In this document: one piece after another, positions 5,359 to 7,041 of the stretch
Layout of the letters: every line of letters begins with the position of its first letter
Position numbering within the stretch: the stretch's first letter is position 1
NCBI GenBank assembly: GCA_016208845.1
Contig: JACQXH010000155.1
Span: 1 to 7,041, forward strand
Source: Nitrospirota bacterium
GTDB taxonomy: Bacteria > Nitrospirota > Thermodesulfovibrionia > UBA6902 > BMS3Bbin08
Direction: 5' to 3'
Length of the DNA: 7,041 nt
Program-made: the position numbers and the translations under genes
Notes under the pieces: model-generated
Databases searched by the model: none
Told to the model about the DNA's origin: nothing
What the model saw: only the letters and a program-made list of their open reading frames with translations

Positions 5359-5952
5359 ATGCATTTTGTATTAGCAACAAGAAATAAAAATAAGATCAAT
5401 GAGATGAAGGCGATCCTGCAGGAAGCAGGGATGTCTGTCACTGTACATTCTCTCGATGATTTTCCGCAGTGCGGAGATGTGGTGGAAGACGGAACGACCT
5501 TTGAGGCAAATGCGGTTAAAAAAGCTGTTGCAATCGCAAACTGCACGGGCATGGCCGCGATAGCCGATGACTCCGGGCTTGAGGTGGATGCGCTCGGTGG
5601 AGCGCCGGGCGTGTATTCAGCGCGTTATTCTGGAGACTCTGCGGACGATACAGCAAATCTTAATAAACTGCTTAATGAAATGAAGGGTGTGCCCTATGAA
5701 AAAAGGACTGCGAGGTTTGTCTGCTGTATAGCAATGGCCTCAGGCGATGATGTTAAGACATTCTTTGGTTACGCAGACGGCAGGATAGGGACCGAGCCTA
5801 AAGGGAAGAGGGGTTTTGGGTATGACCCTGTATTCTATCCTGATGGGCATGACAGGACCTTTGCCGAGATGAGCGAAAGTGAGAAGAATTCGATGAGCCA
5901 CCGGTATGCGGCGCTCATGAAATTGGCAAACTATCTGAAGAAACAAGTTTAG
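5359..5952 (+). CDS. rdgB: XTP/dITP diphosphatase (non-canonical purine NTP pyrophosphatase, RdgB/HAM1 family)
   Basis: The 197-residue product has the normal family length. It removes deaminated purine nucleotides (dITP, XTP, ITP) by hydrolysing them to the monophosphate and pyrophosphate, which keeps inosine and xanthine out of DNA and RNA. The phosphate-binding N-terminus is FVLATRNKNKINEM. The catalytic/metal segment IADDSGLEVDALGGAPGVYS carries D70/D71. The substrate-specificity part reads GFGYDPVFYP and FAEMSESEKN, and the base-recognising S180-H181-R182 sits near the C-terminus. All hallmark residues are present. The start ATG fits the family exactly, but no Shine-Dalgarno sequence precedes it (CCCTTTTTTAAT). 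The gene may once have followed the kinase directly, with the four-helix-bundle cassette now between them. It is a housekeeping enzyme with no obvious functional link to the neighbours. Confidence 0.96.
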   Translation: MHFVLATRNKNKINEMKAILQEAGMSVTVHSLDDFPQCGDVVEDGTTFEANAVKKAVAIANCTGMAAIADDSGLEVDALGGAPGVYSARYSGDSADDTANLNKLLNEMKGVPYEKRTARFVCCIAMASGDDVKTFFGYADGRIGTEPKGKRGFGYDPVFYPDGHDRTFAEMSESEKNSMSHRYAALMKLANYLKKQV

Positions 5953-5953
5953 C

Positions 5954-6016
5954 CACGGATTGACCCGCCTACCGGACGGGCAGGCACAGATAAACACGGA
6001 TCTGCCTGACGGCAGA
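5954..6016. repeat. Short GC-rich palindromes embedded in a CACGGAT-type repeat
   Basis: Two GC-rich hairpins interrupt an otherwise AT-rich repeat. The first, about 5964-5985, has CCCG/CGGG and alternative GCCT/AGGC pairings around CCTACCGGA. The second, 6001-6016, is a perfect 6-bp stem TCTGCC/GGCAGA with a TGAC loop. The surrounding sequence repeats CACGGAT (5954-5960 and 5995-6001) and reads like CCACGGATTGA + CACAGATAAACACGGAT once the first palindrome is removed. No T-run follows, so this is not a standard intrinsic terminator, although it is the first structured DNA after rdgB. Confidence 0.55.
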
Positions 6017-6251
6017 AGGATAAACAAAAACAAGAGAAGAAATATTTGTTTGTTGTTTGTGAATGACACCCGGTCCACTTATTTGCAACTTTTTCGGAGC
6101 TGACCCAAAATAGTTAAGTTGATCCAGGCTATAGGGTGCGTAAATAGAGGAGATTTTAATAATATTTCCCGTCCCGGCGGATCCGATGGGGCGGAAAGGG
6201 CAAAAAAACCACCTTTCGTCTTTCTCATGCTTCCCCCCTTGGTTTTTTCTC

Positions 6252-6281
6252 GTGACAAACGCCGCAAGGTAAGCTTATAAT
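6252..6281 (+). promoter_or_regulatory. Sigma70-like promoter for the YbjQ-family operon
   Basis: GTGACA (6252-6257, five of six matches to the -35 consensus) and a perfect TATAAT (6276-6281) are separated by 18 bases. It is the best-matching sigma70-type promoter I found by eye. A second TATAAT at 6332-6337 has no good -35 partner. Transcription would start near 6288. Confidence 0.55.
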
Positions 6282-6395
6282 TTCCTATTAAGGGACGGCT
6301 GCTCTTTTTCATTTTCCCTGCATAGTATGGATATAATTAGCTGTATGGCAAAATAAAAAAAAGACAGATAATGAAAGCGCGCAAGAGGAGGAGTT

Positions 6396-6710
6396 ATGGA
6401 AATCACAAACATTGAAACAATTCCCGGCAAGAGGATCACTACACATTATGGATTGGTTTGCGGCAGTACTGTTCGCTCTAAGAATGCATTTAAGGACATC
6501 GGAGCTACCTTTAAAAACATATTCGGGGGGGAACTGAAAAGTTACACAGATCTTCTGAATGAGAGCCGTCAGGAAGCCATAAGCCGGATGATTGAGCATG
6601 CCACAGCCCTGGGAGCCAACGCTATAGTAAATGTCCGTTTCGCCACGTCCGACGTGGCATCCGGCGCCGCGGAAATATACATCTACGGCACCGCGGTCAA
6701 AGTGGAATAG
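6396..6710 (+). CDS. YbjQ/UPF0145-family protein (heavy-metal-binding-domain annotation), soluble
   Basis: This 104-residue protein is led by an excellent ribosome site, GAGGAGGAG, a few bases before ATG 6396. It follows the YbjQ family from end to end: an opening strand ITNIETIPGKRI, then YGLVCGSTVRSKNAFKDIGA, the IFGGELKSYTDLLNESRQEAISRMIEHA block, and the closing strands GANAIVNVRF and AAEIYIYGTAVKVE. E. coli YbjQ is of similar length and forms a pentameric ring. The 'heavy metal binding' label in databases is weakly supported, and the only cysteine here is in LVCGS. There is no signal peptide or TM segment, so it should be cytosolic. Its stop TAG is immediately followed by the ribosome site of a second YbjQ-like gene, so the two are translationally adjacent and almost certainly co-transcribed. 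Confidence 0.9.
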   Translation: MEITNIETIPGKRITTHYGLVCGSTVRSKNAFKDIGATFKNIFGGELKSYTDLLNESRQEAISRMIEHATALGANAIVNVRFATSDVASGAAEIYIYGTAVKVE

Positions 6711-6721
6711 GAGGGATTATC

Positions 6722-7041
6722 ATGGAAGATCTGATTGAATGGGGGATTTGGATTTCACTCTTTGTCATTTCCTATTTTATCGGAACTTACAGAGAGAAGG
6801 CTCATTTCGCGAAAATAGTTGACAGGGAAAAAGCACTGGTCCTGCTTCCGGCCTTAAACATGAAGTGCCCGGAAGACTGCGCCGTTGTCAGCTCGAAGCT
6901 GGTAATGGGCAATGTGGTGATCGCCGGTGATTTCTTTAAACAGGTAGTCGCGAAGTTGGCCAGTATTTTCGGCATGAGGATCTCTGTTGCAGAAGCCCTG
7001 ATGGACAGGGCGCGCCGCGAAGCGGTCCTTCGCATGAAAGA
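6722..7041 (+). CDS. Membrane-anchored YbjQ-like protein (3' end outside window)
   Basis: ATG 6722 follows TAGGAGGGATTATC, whose first three bases are the stop of the previous gene. The frame stays open for 106 codons to the window edge. Residues about 5-23 (IEWGIWISLFVISYFIGTY) form one TM helix, followed by a charged linker (REKAHFAKIVDREKAL). From about residue 55 the sequence SSKLVMGNVVIAGDFFKQVV, then IFGMRISVAEALMDRARREAVLRM, parallels the first gene's LVCGSTV...IFGGELKSYTDLL...SRQEAISRM. It is therefore a second YbjQ-type domain on a membrane tether, probably facing the cytosol. The short start before the helix and positively charged residues after it fit an N-out/C-in or uncleaved anchor topology. 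Tandem soluble and anchored members suggest a mixed or membrane-docked oligomer, which is inference. The G-G turn of the soluble protein reads G-M here. Confidence 0.85.
   Translation, partial: MEDLIEWGIWISLFVISYFIGTYREKAHFAKIVDREKALVLLPALNMKCPEDCAVVSSKLVMGNVVIAGDFFKQVVAKLASIFGMRISVAEALMDRARREAVLRMK

Larger units (their letters stand above)
5953..6395. other. 443-bp intergenic region without a convincing gene
   Basis: Between rdgB and the first YbjQ-family gene, no frame shows a recognisable protein. From left to right it holds the palindrome-bearing repeat (5954-6016), an A-rich then T-rich stretch (6017-6060), and a segment with GACACCCGGTCCACTT and GAGCTGACCCA (6063-6108) that may be an insertion-sequence end remnant. 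It then holds a purine/pyrimidine-skewed stretch with GGAAAGGG and CACCTTTC halves (6194-6230), and the promoter and leader of the downstream operon (6252-6395). The leader from the predicted start site to ATG 6396 would be about 108 bases, long enough for post-transcriptional control, but I see no named riboswitch. Confidence 0.6.

Noticed and set aside
6251..6310. Sequence ACAAACGCCGCAAGG followed by GGGACGGCTGC, reminiscent of a c-di-GMP (GEMM) riboswitch
   Set aside because: The conserved receptor and second stem could not be assembled, and the predicted TATAAT lies inside it. A covariance-model search would be decisive.
6079..6312. Minus-strand open frame of 77 codons in the rdgB-YbjQ gap
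   Set aside because: Low-complexity, Lys/Arg-rich start and no family resemblance; it overlaps the predicted promoter and the possible IS remnant, so it is treated as chance.
1..7041. A new defence or secretion system across the window
   Set aside because: Apart from the damaged hicAB remnants, the genes are housekeeping, signalling or small-domain families with no shared cluster logic that I can support.

Overview
The window looks like a piece of a bacterial chromosome of moderate-to-low GC, with every supported gene on the + strand. Sequence alone does not fix the taxon. The mix of a multi-TM/GAF histidine kinase, four-helix-bundle '23S intervening-sequence' protein, hicAB, CrtI-like oxidoreductase, YbjQ-family pair and dispersed GGAATCCAG/CTGGATTCC palindromes resembles Nitrospirota or Desulfobacterota-type genomes. 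That placement is inference.

Region 1 (1-1963) is a rearranged, decaying block. It starts with the C-terminal half of a HicB-type antitoxin, followed by the first 62 codons of a CrtI/phytoene-desaturase-like FAD oxidoreductase that stops early. Next come an apparently complete hicA toxin gene and a hicB cut off after 32 codons. The hicB cut is joined to a second, N-terminally truncated copy of the oxidoreductase, which itself has an internal deletion plus frameshift near 1620-1640. A 55-bp repeat (53/55 identical) marks the two oxidoreductase copies. The simplest reading is tandem duplication of a hicA-hicB-oxidoreductase unit followed by deletions in both copies. It predicts a second hicA and the start of hicB just left of base 1.

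Region 2 (1964-4891) opens with a roughly 78-bp palindromic intergenic repeat. It is followed by a tightly spaced pair: an AT-rich nitroreductase-family gene and a 715-residue membrane histidine kinase (about nine TM segments, a GAF-like region, HisKA, HATPase_c). GC3 in the kinase jumps from about 20% to about 51% (hand count) around base 3420, at the end of the 7TM-like sensor. This suggests that the sensor half, perhaps together with the nitroreductase, has a different history from the catalytic half.

Region 3 (4892-5952) holds a four-helix-bundle protein gene bounded by an imperfect 19-bp inverted repeat (15/19), apparently a small cassette lying between the kinase and rdgB. rdgB is intact and encodes the XTP/dITP house-cleaning pyrophosphatase.

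Region 4 (5953-6395) has no convincing gene. It contains short GC-rich palindromes set inside a CACGGAT-type repeat, a possible IS-end remnant, and a good sigma70-like promoter near 6252-6281. Region 5 (6396-7041) is a two-gene YbjQ-family operon: a soluble 104-residue member, then a membrane-anchored member that runs off the window. No tRNA, rRNA or CRISPR array was seen. I find no clear new multi-gene system; the most informative signals are the rearranged hicAB/oxidoreductase block, the kinase composition break and the inverted-repeat-bounded cassette.
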